DNA from: Isoetes taiwanensis
Lineage: Eukaryota > Streptophyta > Lycopodiopsida > Isoetales > Isoetaceae
Length of the DNA: 64,000 bases
Assembly: GCA_021234155.1 (NCBI GenBank)
Contig: JAJEKV010000016.1
Coordinates: 1,302,001-1,366,000 of the forward strand
Direction: 5' to 3'
This document shows positions 34,861 to 46,556 of the stretch, one piece after another (position 1 is the first letter of the stretch; each line of letters begins with the position of its first letter). Below the pieces are notes generated by a model. It had not been told where the DNA came from. It saw nothing but the letters and a program-made list of their open reading frames with translations, and made no database searches. A program made the position numbers and the translations under genes.

Positions 34861-37800
34861 TAGGATGGTGTTAATACTAAAACCTAAAAGTGATCAAAGG
34901 GTTTAGGAATGCAACAAAAGAAAGAGAGTAGTAGGACAACCAGAAACTTCGGAGGTAAAAAAAAAAAAATAGAAAAAATAAGAAATAGCAACCACGATCA
35001 ATTACGCCTAGTTATGAAGCTAACTTGGATCATTTTCAAATGCAGATTTCAGATTACGGTTACATTAACATACCAGAAAGGGACAATCTGGAAATATTGG
35101 AGAGCAACACCATCAATTTACAATCAGAAGGATGGGAAGGAGTCCAATCCAACCGAAAGCGAGATACGAATGAGAAAATGGCACCCAGTCAAGTAGATGA
35201 GATGAACAGATCCACAACTAAGGCAGATCTTAAGAACGTCTTCACAATTTTGGATTCCAAACTTTCAAGTTTTAAGGCTTTGAGCAATCTGGAGAAGAGG
35301 ATTGCTGCCGCATTTTGGCAACATAAAAGAGCTATGCATACAATTACACGTCTTTGCCTAACTTTTGTCTAAAACATGTGTGCAAGTGCTAGAAGTATGA
35401 AGACTCTTATCCTTGAAGATCACAAAGTTGACACCTTTGTTGAAGAACCAGGGAAGGACATTCAATGGATATTATGCAAGCATGGCAAGGAGGAAAAGAT
35501 TCAAACAAGCTTAGTTGAGTTTGAAGATTGGAAGACCCCTCAAAAAAAGAAGTTTGGAAGATCCCTCAAGATTACTTGGTATGTGGCTAGTTTCAAATCA
35601 TTTTGGCATGAGATCTATTTCACAAGCCTTCTCACATGACCTTACCACCTCAATTCCATCCACGAACATCATACATGCTCCATAATTCATGTTTTCTTGC
35701 CTTACCATCATTTTCCCTAGCCAAAGTTGGCAAAGAGTCTTTTTTCTAGTCAAAAACACCATTCATACATCACACATCCACCATCTTAAAAAAAGCAAAA
35801 AATTCCACCCAATTTGGCTATTTCTATGATCATCTTCTCTCTCTAAAAGTTAAGTTAGAGAGAGAAAGTGCACATTTTCCTCAAACAAGCATGAAGAAGT
35901 AAAATATCCAGATATTGCATAAAGGATCCATGGTTATGAGCACTAGTACCAAATTGTCCACATCATCATTGAAAGTGCCAAGTACCATCCACATCATCAC
36001 TCAAGCATATCCATATCATCATACACATGTCACCCACCACAAAATTCTTTTTTCAAAATTTTTGACCTAAGTAAAGTCATTTTGATACCTAGGTGACATG
36101 TCATCACTCCATGGTGCCACATCATCCCTAAGTGTTTCCACATCATCACACACATGTCATCCACATCACCTTCACTTGATAAAAAGTTTTGACTTGAAAA
36201 AAAGTCATTTTGCCACCTTGCTTGACACATCATCACCCCTTACTTCCCTTAATGCCATGTCATCACTCATTTGCCAAATCACCCCACCAACTTGCCACAT
36301 CATCAAACTTGACCTCCATTTTGAGCCAAAAAGTCAAATGCTCCTTTTTGCAAAAAGATTTTCCACCTTGTAGAGCATCGAAAAAAATTTCTTGTGAAAA
36401 AAAGAATCTTTGAAAAAGACCTCATTTTGACCTTCATTTTTGAGTTCTTGGGATTTGTGCCAAGTTAAAAAAAAAGGAAAGAAAAAAAAAGTTTCCTATC
36501 CCCCCCCCCCTCCACAACACATGTGGTGCCTCCGGGCATGTGAGCTAGCAATGGGCCAGACATCATGGGGAGACAGCATGCAATTGTTATAAGCCACGTC
36601 AGATCATGCCTTTTATATCCCAGCCACCTTTCTGAAAAATGCCTGTGGGATATTGTGTTCAAGAATCCTCAAGAGCCCTAAATTTCTGTCATGCCAAGAT
36701 CCGGCCTTTTATCACGATTCAACTACCTAATCATAACAGAACAGTCTCGAATCTATCTATTCTAAGCCAAGAATCCTTAAACCAAGCTAAAGGACAAGGA
36801 TTTGAGCTGGATTTGCCAAGAACAGGCCGGAAACAGGGGATTAAGAAGAGGAAATTGTGTTCAAAGAATTTTTGAGGGCTTTGGATGCAAGAAATAATCG
36901 AGATATCTCTGTTAGAGACCGATTTGACTAACGTAGCTTGAATCTGCCTTTCTTGCTTCTTAAATCCATGGATTACTTGAAGCAAATTGCTTAATTTCTA
37001 TTGTAAGGCCTTTTTTATTCTGGGCCCAAGACATCAGAGCTTGGGAATGTTTTTATTGACTGTATGCTATTCTTATGAATGAAAATCCGACCTTTGGCAT
37101 TGAAATTATATTCAATTTGCACTCAACATTGCAAATGAGGTAAAGTGAGAAGGTAAAAGTGATATTTGAAAAAAGTAAATAATCAAGCATAACATATCTC
37201 AGAAAGATTGCATCACACTCTGCTTGTCGAACAAATCTCAAAGAAAAATTAGATTAAACTGTCTTAAATTTAGCGTCATCTGTTAGATCAATTATCTTAG
37301 GTAAGCTTTAGCATTTCATTCTGAGTAGCACTTTACATAGAGAATTATCAGTAGGGAGTATTAAAACTCAGAAAAAGTGTCAGAAATCATTGTACAAAAG
37401 CCTGTTTGCTATTTTTGCAAAAATATTGCATTATAGTCAAAAAGTCGTCCATCTTAATCATTTATGCATCAATTCTTGCCAAGAAAGCTGATTTTCCCTG
37501 CTTGCAGACACATTAGAGATGTTAGGAGTTGTCAAACGTTACAAAAGATTCGACCTACACAAAATATGCTTGTTGTTTTGGCTTTGTGACAGTCTATTTG
37601 CAAATTGAATTTCAAGTTCATTTTAGCATATTTCTTTGACAAAAAGCTCGTTGATTCTTGTGTGAAGACTGTCAAGGATAGAATCAAGTGTCAAAATGCA
37701 AAAAAGACATACTTTTTTATCTACAAAAATGAGCTCACTGCAGGGATATTGACCATGTTTTGACTTGGTCAGGACCACAAATTTGGGAGATCTTTGCTAA

Positions 37801-38101
37801 TCTAATGGCATCTAGCTTTTGGCCCCAGATTCTTTGAGTCTTAAAGCAGTTTGCTGAATTGAAATCATGTCAAAATTCCAATTTGCTTGCAAATGGCATC
37901 ACTTTTTTCGAGGCACCTTTTTCCTTGTTTTGGAAAAGCAGAACTAATCTCATTGTTTGAACTTTCTTTTTGCAATTTTTTTGCACAGAATGGTTGCCTA
38001 AAGCAACCTGAGGGTTCTAAGCCATTGAGGTTGAGGGTTTTCCAGGAACACCTTCAACATTTTGGAGGTCCTACCAAGATCTTTACCTGAAATTTGAACT
38101 C
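34861..38101. other. Non-coding or unrecognised region upstream of the second gypsy element
   Basis: Plus frames at 34,909-35,372 and 35,376-35,639 have no recognisable content. 35,960-36,310 is a degenerate repeat of catcatc / ccacatcatc type. A C-run at 36,502-36,511 and ttttatatccc near 36,610 could belong to an old LTR promoter. 36,650-38,100 is probably the 5' untranslated part of the second gypsy element, but I found no LTR pair. Confidence 0.35.
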
Positions 38102-39565
38102 ATGGCTCCTAGGAGAAACAATGAGACTTCTGAGCATGTTGAAGCACAAGAGAATCATGAGACCTTTGCAGCAGTGCCAGGAGTAAGTATTCAAGCTAAT
38201 GCGAATATGCCTTGCCACTACTTTGAGTTAAACATGCCAATTCCTCCTCCTACATTTGATCCAAGTATGAATGCTAATAATCTCTTGAAGACTTTTGAAG
38301 AATACTACCAAGAATATGGACACAAAAAGGGATGCAAATTCTCTGAATTTAAGAATTGCTTCAAGAATGATGAAGTAAGAGCATAGTTGGAATATGTCAT
38401 GAGCTTAGATGCTAATTCATGGGATGAAATTGTAAAGATATTATTGGCAAGATTTGGTAAGCTACTTGATCCCCAAGATTTAATCTTTGAGTTGTAAACC
38501 TTTCACATTAAATATGATGAGAGTGTGCATCAGTATGTTGAAAGATTTAATCTATATCTTGTCAAGTGCCAAGTGAATCAAGTGCCTAACCATACTTTGC
38601 ATCTTATTGCTTCATTTATTAGAGGTTTGAGCAGCAGACCAAAAACACACAAGAAAATGCTCAAGATATAAAAGAAAAAGGGATTTGACACCATACACAA
38701 AGCCTTTACTAAGGCTACTGAAATTGCTGACATGATTTCCTACCTTCCTGATGATATGCACTCACCTCATGATCCTTTCTTTCCAGCCAATCCATGCTAT
38801 TCAAAAGGACAAAGAAGCCAAAGATGGAGGATTCAGATGGTCCTGTGGCTGATGTCAGAGCTAAAATATCCAAAGTGAAGCCTTGGTTGAAGTCACAAAG
38901 CAGCTTCAAGAAATGAAGAGTTCAAGACCCGAGAAGAGAATCTACCCTCTATGTGCCCATTGCTCAAGAAATATACATTCTTCGGATTATTGTTGGTATA
39001 GGCCATACACCAAGTGTGGTAAGAGAGGGTAGTTTGGTAAAGAATACCATGTTGTGCTTTTTGCAAAGCAATAGGCCATTATGAAGATAGGTGTAGTGTG
39101 AAAGGGCAAGAAAAGGCCAAAACTAATGAACCAAGTGCCTCAGTGAGATTTGTGCAGGAACTTGAAGAGCAGGAAGAGATCATGGATGTCCATACCAGAG
39201 GGATGAATAACTCAAATAATAAAGAACCAATTCAAGTCAATGAGGAAATTTATGCACCCAAGTTTAAGGAAAATGAGCCAAATCAGGTTGTGCCTCCTCC
39301 CCCTTGTCAAAAATACATGAAGAAGGATAAGGAGAGTGAGGATTTTGAATCTTTATTGAAAAATTCCAAGATTAGTGTGGATTTGCTAACTTTGCTCAAG
39401 ATTCCTCCATCTTATAGAAAAAAGGTTTTAAATCTAACTAAAGAGAATGAAGTGGCTCTCACAAATCATATTGAGGAGCATGTGTTGACCGAAGAAGATT
39501 ATGATCCAGGTGCTTTTACATGTGTGGCAAGAATGGGTAAGAAAGTACTAATCAAGTGCTGCTAG
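38102..39565 (+). pseudogene. gag: Gag of second gypsy element
   Basis: Begins MAPRRNNETSEHVEAQEN and continues through in-frame stops near 38,384 and 38,497 with Gag-like content (HQYVERFNLYLVKCQVNQ, FIRGLSSRPKTHKKMLK). A zinc knuckle CAFCKAIGHYEDRC lies at 39,053-39,094, preceded by a less regular Cys cluster (CAHCSRNIHSSDYC). The final open part, 39,098-39,565, is a charged linker to protease. Confidence 0.65.
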
Positions 39566-39816
39566 ATGGGGGATCACCACTTAATGTGATGCCTCATCAC
39601 ATTATGAGATTATGTAGTTTAGAAATTGATAAAAAGATTCCCATGGTGCTAAAATCCTTTTCCAATACTAAAATCAAGCCTATGGGGATTGTGAGTAATG
39701 TGCCAATTGATGTAGAAGGCATTATTGTGGCTGCTAACTTTATGGTGGTTGCATTTGAAGGTATTGATGAAAAATCTGATATTTATGACCTGCTTTTGGG
39801 AAATGGTTGTTTATAG
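39556..39816 (+). pseudogene. Aspartic protease domain of second gypsy element
   Basis: 86 residues beginning with LLDGGSPLNVMPHHIM. LLDGGS takes the place of the usual (V/L)(L/I)DTGS active site. DLLLGNGCL near the end matches the second (hydrophobic)-LLG motif of retropepsins. The frame then fails, 55 bp before the LINE insertion. Confidence 0.65.
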
Positions 39817-39870
39817 TAGATGCAAGGTCTGTATGGTCAAAAGGAGAATGCACCATATCCAATGGGAAAA

Positions 39871-42740
39871 AGAAGGAAGGAAGGAAAGAAGGAAGGTATT
39901 TTTATCGTCCACGGAGACCAATCGGTCTATGGGACCCAATACAAAAGCGCAGCAAGCAGATTACTACCCGGATTAAAAAACCCCCGTCCCGAAGGGTTTT
40001 TGAGGGAAAAACCGTGGCAGCAATCAGCCTGCTGACAAACTGTTCCAATATACAAAATGCAAAAACACACAAATATATACACTCATGCACCGCACCCGTA
40101 GTGCCTGATCAGCGGGCAGCCAGGGGGGGCAAAGGTGAGCTCGCAGATCCAGTACCTCCTGAATGTATGACCCCAGAGCACGTACTGGCGGTGTGTTCAT
40201 CAGCAAATGTAGGGGCAAGTCCGCCGCACTAAGGGGCGCGATCCGCCCGGATCGGATCAATGCTAGGCAACTCGAAAGTGTGAGACTCATCCTCAATGGC
40301 ACCCGTTTGATAAAGACCGACAGAGCCTGCCCCGCGGGGCTCCCCAATCCACCCGCGCCGCCTCGATCGCGAAGATGGTGGGCACCTGCGGCGTAATGGA
40401 GGCAATGAGTCCAAGCTTTTGTGGGCAAACGGGAACGCAGGTAGAGCTGCAGGCCCCGGGCTAACACGGGGTTGATGTGCTCCTTGTAATGGGCCGTTTT
40501 GACCTGCTCTAGAGCGTCCGGGTCCCAGAGCTTGCCAAGGAAGCAAGCGTCCAGGTACTCCCGCAGGCTGTCACGATCGGCCTCTGTCTCCACCTCCACG
40601 CACCTGTGCTCCTCGCGACGTTCTATCCGGTGAACCACTAATCTCTCTTACCCCTCCAACAGCCCCGAGCCGCTACGGGCCCATTGCCACAGCCAGAAGC
40701 CAGTGCGGGAGCCGAGCATCACCCATATTAACCACTTTCTAAAAATAGATGATGTGTCTCATCAAGGGCTGCCAAGCGCAAGAATCCGATTTCTGCAGCA
40801 GAATCCGATAGGGGATGAAGGTTTCACCCCAAGTGCCCGTGCTAAAAAATACCTTCTCGCGACCTGCTCCAAGTCATTCCAGACGCAAAAGAGACGCACC
40901 GAGCCCCAAACCTCGACCCGTCTGAAGGACAGCTCGCCTAGTGCCGAAAACAGATGTGACCGATGGCCCCAATCATAGAGCTCTGCACGGTGATTTGTTG
41001 TTCTCAAGATGGCATAAAAGCTTTCCAGCCTTTGTCCCCAAGAAGTGGATGGACGCCTCCCCAACAGAGCGTAGAAGGGGAACTCCACCCCTAGGTACTT
41101 GTAGGTAGGCGTGACCTCCACAGACCGCCCCCGATATGTGAGTAGGGAGACGTGGGTGGCGGAAGAGGATATGAGAACCACCCCGGTCTTGGCCGATTCA
41201 CGCCGCATGTTTGTAGCCCCGGAATGTGTCTAGGGCATCCAGATGAGATCGCGATAGCTTCGGGTGTGGGCGGAAGGTCAACATCGTCGCAGATAGATGA
41301 GCTGGTGGATGACTTGGTGCAAAAGTCGTATGCCATCCCCCCATGCTCGCGGAAGCCGTGGCTCTAACCGATCAATGTAGAGGCCAAAAGTGTTGGTGAG
41401 AGGGGCAGCCCCCGCCAACCCCGATACTACATCGGGTGAATGCTATTCGCGGTTTACCGCGATCCCGCCAAAGCAACTCTCATACGGCCAGATATGGCAT
41501 TCCCCGACAAAAGTGTGGGTAGCCCCAGCTTGACGCAGCCTAGCCCATAGCTTTTCGGGGGGACCGTGATCAAAAGCTGCTGAAGTCCACAAAGCAAAGA
41601 ATACAAGTCCCGGCTGATGGTTCCGGCCGCCTTCGGCCGGCCCGCGCAGTAAAGATATGGTCAATCGTTGAGTGGCGGGTCTAAAGCCCGCTTGTGTGAG
41701 GGCTCGCGACATCTCGGGCCGCCTCGCCGGCCGGGTCAATCGGCCGCCGAGAATGCCCCAAGCGCTTTGGCAAATACCGAACCCGACCATGATCGCCCAA
41801 GAATTGGCCTGGACAAAGGTGGGTCACCCGCCTTTGTGAATGGGGACAACCCCGCTTGTGGTCCATTGTCGGGAAACCTTCCCGCAATGCTCGCTGAATG
41901 AGGTAGTGAGGATCGGCAGACTGGGGCCGGGCCGCCCCGCCCATTTGAGTAACTCTACCGAGATACCATCGAGGTCACCGCCTTCCCATTAGCCCGGTTG
42001 TAGGCCCTCCACAACATCCTCCTCTATGAGAACCAATGGGGGGCCATCCTGGGGGTATGGGCGCGACGCTCCCCGGTGGGTCATAGAACCGGGCAAGCAT
42101 CGCTCCCACCGCCGTGTGATGTCCCCCAGAGGGTCGGGCTGGCCTTCAAGCACTCAAGGCCAAAAGTTCGAGGATGAGTGTCCAGCAGGCCGAACATCTC
42201 CCCTAATGCCGGGCAAGGTACCGCGGCTTTGTCTTTTTAGATGGGCGCCAGATCGCGGTGGTGGCCCGCAAGCGGTACCGGATCCGCATCGTGGCGTAGC
42301 CGGGCGCTATGCGTTCTTTACACCGCATCAAACCATCGGTTATTTGGAAATGTTGTTTGCCCCCGAGCGGCGACGCGGGGATCTCGCCAAAGCACCCGGC
42401 CCGGCGTGCATCCCGTAATAGCGGTCACTAGTCCGGCTGGCCGCTCTAGTGTGGGGTCCGCAGAATTGCCGGGTGGCGCCCATGAGCATCTCGGGTAGTC
42501 CCCCGCCGCCATAATCTAGTCGCGAATCGAGGATGGCGAGGGGCTGGCATAGTGGGGGTTCTGGCGGCTTGCCAAACCATGTCCAAATAAAGTGGGAGGT
42601 GATCTGAGTCGAACTCCTCATCCCGACTGTCGGTGCCCACCCGAAAACGACTGATGAGATGCATATCTTGTGCAACTACGAGCACATAGTCCACCACACT
42701 AGACCCTCCCCCCTGATTGTCCTGTCTGCATGGTAACTCT
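39871..42740 (-). mobile_element. LINE inserted in the second gypsy element
   Basis: Minus orientation. It starts (5'-truncated) in the endonuclease, with SSVVDYVLVVAQDMHL and FDSDHLPLYLDMVW at 42,690-42,560. RT pieces follow (ALTQAGFRPATQRLTISLL, 41,790-41,640), then a thumb region (PTYKYLGVEFPFYALLGRR, about 41,110), a C-terminal IEDESHTFELPS and a 3' end with (CTTC)n tail at 39,871-39,894. It is much GC-richer than the gypsy element around it and full of frameshifts. Target duplications could not be identified. Confidence 0.75.
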
Positions 42741-42860
42741 CTACAACAAGTTTGGAGCATTTGAAGCTTTAAACTTCATTGAAGAGGATATTTTGGTACC
42801 AAATCCCTGTATGAGTATGAGCTTGCTGCCCCTGATCAAATATCAGAGCCAAAGCTATCC

Positions 42861-43520
42861 ATGGAGGTGAACTTGTCTCCGGGTGAAAATTTTGCTTTCT
42901 TATGGTTTGATGGAGGAGTTTCCAAAAGGTTGAGTGTGGCTTCTTCTGCTGCAATTCTCAGGGATTCTTCCAATAGATTATTGGCTAAAGTATGCAGAAT
43001 TTTCCCTAATATTACTTCTAGCATGGCAGAATGTAGAGCTCTTATAGAAAGTTTGCAGGAAGCCAAGCATCTAGGCACAGGTAGCATTATTATTTTTGGT
43101 GACTCACAATTGGTTTGTAGACAGGTCTTGGGAGAATATCAGGCCAAAAATGAAGACATGAAATTGTTAAGAGATAAGGCATTGGAAGAATTGGCAGGTT
43201 TTAAGTCTTGGAAATTATATCATATGCCAAGAGAACAGAATTGTGAAGCTGATGCATTATGTAGGAGTGTTCTACTTGAACACTTAGCTGAAGGAGCAAT
43301 AAAGGAGGAGGACTTAAAAAAAGATGATCTACGGCAGTTTTATCCAATCTTGGTCATAAATGCAAGTCAAGAAAAGCAGGTAAAAGAGGTAACAATTCAA
43401 AAAATGGTCAAGATAGAACACTATATGTTGATGACTTGTTCAAAGAAGAAGATGAGTCTTTTGTTGCTAAATTCTTTGATGAATGGAAAGATGTGTTTGC
43501 TTGGGAATATAATGAACTGA
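42861..43520 (+). pseudogene. Archaeal-type RNase H domain placed before RT
   Basis: 219 open codons. The first 140 form a type I RNase H: FLWFDGGVSKRLSVASSAAI (first Asp), MAECRALIESLQEAK (Glu), IIFGDSQLVCRQVLGEYQAK (second Asp) and MPREQNCEADALCRS (last Asp). The AE…GDSxLVxxQ…GEY…REQNxxAD pattern is that of archaeal/plant-like RNase H rather than the gypsy RNase H. The frame goes on into the RT lead-in. Its position between protease and RT differs from the usual Tat layout, where a second RNase H follows the first. The element has a separate gypsy RNase H at 44,354-44,725. Confidence 0.75.
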
Positions 43521-43539
43521 TTGGTGTTGACAAAGGTGC

Positions 43540-44725
43540 GTATGAATGTAAATAAAGATTAAAGAAGGTATGAAGCCTGTCATGCAGAAACTAAGAAGGA
43601 TAACTGCATCTTTGCTTGGCCTGATCAAGGAGGAATTATACAAAATGAAAGATGCTGCTATAATATCAGAGATAGTAAATCCAGAATGGTTGTCTTGCAT
43701 AGTACCTATGGAAAAAGAGAACAAAACAATTAGAATTTGCATTGATTATAGGGATTTAAATAAGGCAATTATCAAGGATTGTTATCCCTTACCCTTCTTG
43801 ATGAAAGTTTTGCCTGCCGTTGCAGGTAAAGAAATGTATTTTCTTTCTTAGATGGCTTCTCAGGATTCAACTAGATCTGTATTAAAGAGGAGGATCAGCC
43901 CAAGACTTCATTTATTACACCATGGGAAACATTTGCAATGAGAAGGATGCATTTGGACTTATGAATGCATCAGCAACATTTCAAAGAGCAATGGACACTA
44001 TTTTCAAGAATATGCCTCCCACATCATTTTGAGTTTTGTTGGATGACTTGTGTTTAAGTACTTCTAGCATTTTGTTTATCTCACTAGATTATTGCTATGT
44101 GCAGGAAGGGAGGTGTGAGCCTAACTCCTGAGAAGCGTATTTTTTTGTCCTCAAGAGGGGATTTATTAGGACATGAAGTATCTACCATGGGCATCCAAGT
44201 TGCTTGCTGCAAACAAGATAGAAGCCTTGAAAACACTTGCTCCTCCAAAAATACTCAAGCAAGTTAAAAGCTTCTTAGGTATGACTAGTTTTTTCGAAGG
44301 ATGTACGTTCCTCACTTTTCACACACTATAGTCCTATTTCCAAACTCACAAAGGTGGGAAAATTTACGAAAAGCAAGCACATATTGATGGATTGGAATGA
44401 AATTTGTCAAGGCAAAATTATAGATGTCATATGTCAATCTACTTTGCTGAAAACTCCAGACTTTAAGAAGCCTTTCCAAGCTTACATTAGTGTTACAAAA
44501 AAAGCCATAGGTTTGGCATTGCTTCAAGATGACAGAATTATCTCTTTTGCAAGCAAAATGTGGTCTGATACTGAACTTAGATACCCCATGCTCAAGAAGA
44601 CTGCAGCGGTCTTGATGTTCATGATAGATAGGCAAGGTCATCTCCTGCAAAACAGCCACACTCAAGTCTTCATGAAGCAAAATCTCATGTCTCTTCTCTT
44701 TGCAAAAAAAATAGCCAAAGGCTAA
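43540..44725 (+). pseudogene. Reverse transcriptase and gypsy RNase H of second gypsy element
   Basis: RT: EIVNPEWLSCIVPMEKENK, then RICIDYRDLNKAIIKDCYPL (43,570-43,851). The FLDGFSG motif follows after a frameshift at about 43,850, and further RT sequence in broken frames runs to about 44,130. RNase H (44,354-44,725): TPDFKKPFQAYISVTKKAIG, IISFASKMWSDTELRYPMLK, where the first catalytic Asp position reads Ser-Val. Inactive. Confidence 0.6.
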
Positions 44726-44819
44726 ATTATGTAGATGTGCTTGAAAAATTCAGACCTATAATATCAGTGTAAAAGTAGTCAATTTAGTCAACAATCCAAG
44801 TTCCTACCTTCCCTATGCC

Positions 44820-46556
44820 TTGTTTGAGTATGAAGATCAAGAAAGTTTGGATGAGAATGATTGTGTTTTGACTATTAACCTTGTTGCTTTGAATGAGAAA
44901 ACATTGGATTGGCAATATGACATTAGGAATTATTTGGAGAACAATGAAGTACCCAAGGATATGACCAGCAGCCAAGAAAGAAGGTTCGAAGAAAAATGCA
45001 AGAAATTCAAGCTGATAGGACAAGTTTTGTGCAAGATTGACAAAGAGGGAGTGCTGCTAAGGTGTGTGGATTCTAAGGAGGCCAAGATTATCATTGAAGC
45101 ATGTCATGAAGGCATCTGTGGAAGCCATTTTGCTGCCTACTCTCTTTAAAGATTGCTATAATATTATAAAATCTTGTCATAAATGCCAAATTTTTAGCAA
45201 AAGAGTGTTGCAGCCATCTTCCCTCACTGCCATAACCTCTCCAGATCCATTTCAAGTATGGGGACTTGATTTTATAGGTCCCATAGACCCTCTGTCATCA
45301 GCTCAACATCAATTCATCCTTGTAGCCAATAATTATTTCACAAAATGGGTTGAAGCAGTCCCACTTGAAGAGGTTAGTGCATCTACTACTGCAACGTTTC
45401 TCCATAAAAATATTTGTGCTAGATTTGGAATCTCTTTCAAGATCATATCTGATAGAGGAACACAATTTATAAACCAAATTATTGCCTCATTGCTAAAGTC
45501 AAACATACTAAAAGTTCAGCATACTATCCGCAAAGTAATGGTCAAGCTGAGTCAACAAACAAAGTTCTGAAGTCAATTCTTAAATAGACTATTAGTATTT
45601 CTAGAAAAGATTAGCATATGAAATTGCATGATGCCTTATGGACATATAGGACCACCATTAAGGGATCCACAAAGCATCCACCATTTAGCCTAGTATATGA
45701 TATCGAGTCCATTGTCCTTATTGGACTTGAATTATCCTCCCTTAGATTGGCTTATCAAATCAATTTAGAAATGGAGGATGCATTAAAAGAAAGGTGTGTG
45801 AGATTGATGCAGCTGGAAGAACACAGGTTTGAGGCTGAAAATGCAATTCTTATCAAGAAATGTAACGGGTCTATGGTAGACCGCTCGAGTATTCGAACCT
45901 TGAATGTGCCTGTGGGGCGTTCCCGAGACACCGGCATAAATGAGTAGAAGCGACTACTCATAAACGTCTAGACGGTTTTGCCCAATTGGTTAAGGGCATA
46001 TTGGTTAGGAACGTTACATTTGGTATCAGAGGAGGGCTCGAGTTCGAGTCTCTATGGGGGGCAAGTATGACCCGCAATACCGTTGGACGATAGGTCATGA
46101 CTTAGTTTGTGATACTCGAGGACGAGCATAGTCTAGTGGGAGAGACTGTAACGGGCCCTCGAATATTTGAACCTTGAATGTGCCTGTGGGGCGTTCCCGA
46201 GACACTGACATAAATGAGTAGAAGTGACTACTCATAAACGTCTAGACGATTTTGCCCAGTTGGTTAAGGGCATGTCGGTTAGGAACGTTACAAGAAAGCC
46301 AAGGACATCACATTCACGGCTGCTCACAAGCTTCAAGGTAGGAGAATTAGTGCTCAAATGGAATAAATCAAGGGAAGATGTAGCAGCCAAATTTGAGAAT
46401 CTATGGGAAGGCCCTTTTAAAGTGATTGGAGCAGCAGGAAAAGACCCTTACTGGCTGAAGTCTGTTCTTCATGGAAGGGAGCTGCCAAATCCCATTAATA
46501 TCTTACATTTGAAGAGGTATTGGCAACAACATGTTGCCTTAAGCTTGTTTGATTAA
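44820..46556 (+). pseudogene. Integrase of second gypsy element, split by a TRIM
   Basis: Zinc-binding region around CHKCQIFSKRVLQPS, then catalytic core WGLDFIGPIDPLSSAQHQF, IISDRGTQFINQIIASLLKS and, after a frameshift near 45,515, YYPQSNGQAEST. The C-terminal part is LEEHRFEAENAILIKK, interrupted at 45,860. It resumes at 46,293 with AKDITFTAAHKL and KFENLWEGPFKVIGAAGKD, ending at 46,556. Removing the TRIM and one target copy restores the frame across that site exactly. Confidence 0.75.
45861..46292 (+). mobile_element. TRIM (miniature LTR retrotransposon), 432 bp, with target duplication
   Basis: Terminal direct repeats 45,861-46,018 (158 bp) and 46,147-46,292 (146 bp), both tgtaacggg…gaacgttaca. 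Two bases after the left repeat lies TGGTATCAGAGG (46,021-46,032), a primer-binding site for initiator-Met tRNA. Before the right repeat lies a purine tract GTGGGAGAGAC. AGAAA flanks the element on both sides (45,856-45,860; 46,293-46,297). There is no coding capacity; it must be mobilised in trans. The LTR also contains GCCCAATTGGTTAAGGGCA, an A-box-like sequence, and GAGTTCGAGTC follows the primer site. Confidence 0.9.

Larger units (their letters stand above)
38102..46556 (+). mobile_element. Second Ty3/gypsy element, decayed, with LINE and TRIM nested in it
   Basis: Coding order on the plus strand: gag (38,102-39,565), protease (39,556-39,816), LINE insertion, archaeal-type RNase H (42,861-43,520), RT (about 43,540-44,130), gypsy RNase H (44,354-44,725), integrase (44,820-46,556), split by a TRIM. 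Numerous stops and frameshifts show it is inactive and older than the copy at 23.8 kb. LTRs could not be identified, so the true borders lie outside the stated range. Confidence 0.75.

Noticed and set aside
36460-36520. LTR border of the second gypsy element at the A/C runs
   Set aside because: No matching sequence could be found downstream of the integrase, so no LTR pair is supported.
40024-42760. Independent GC-rich host genes on either strand
   Set aside because: All long frames there are overlapping shadows or pieces of the nested LINE.
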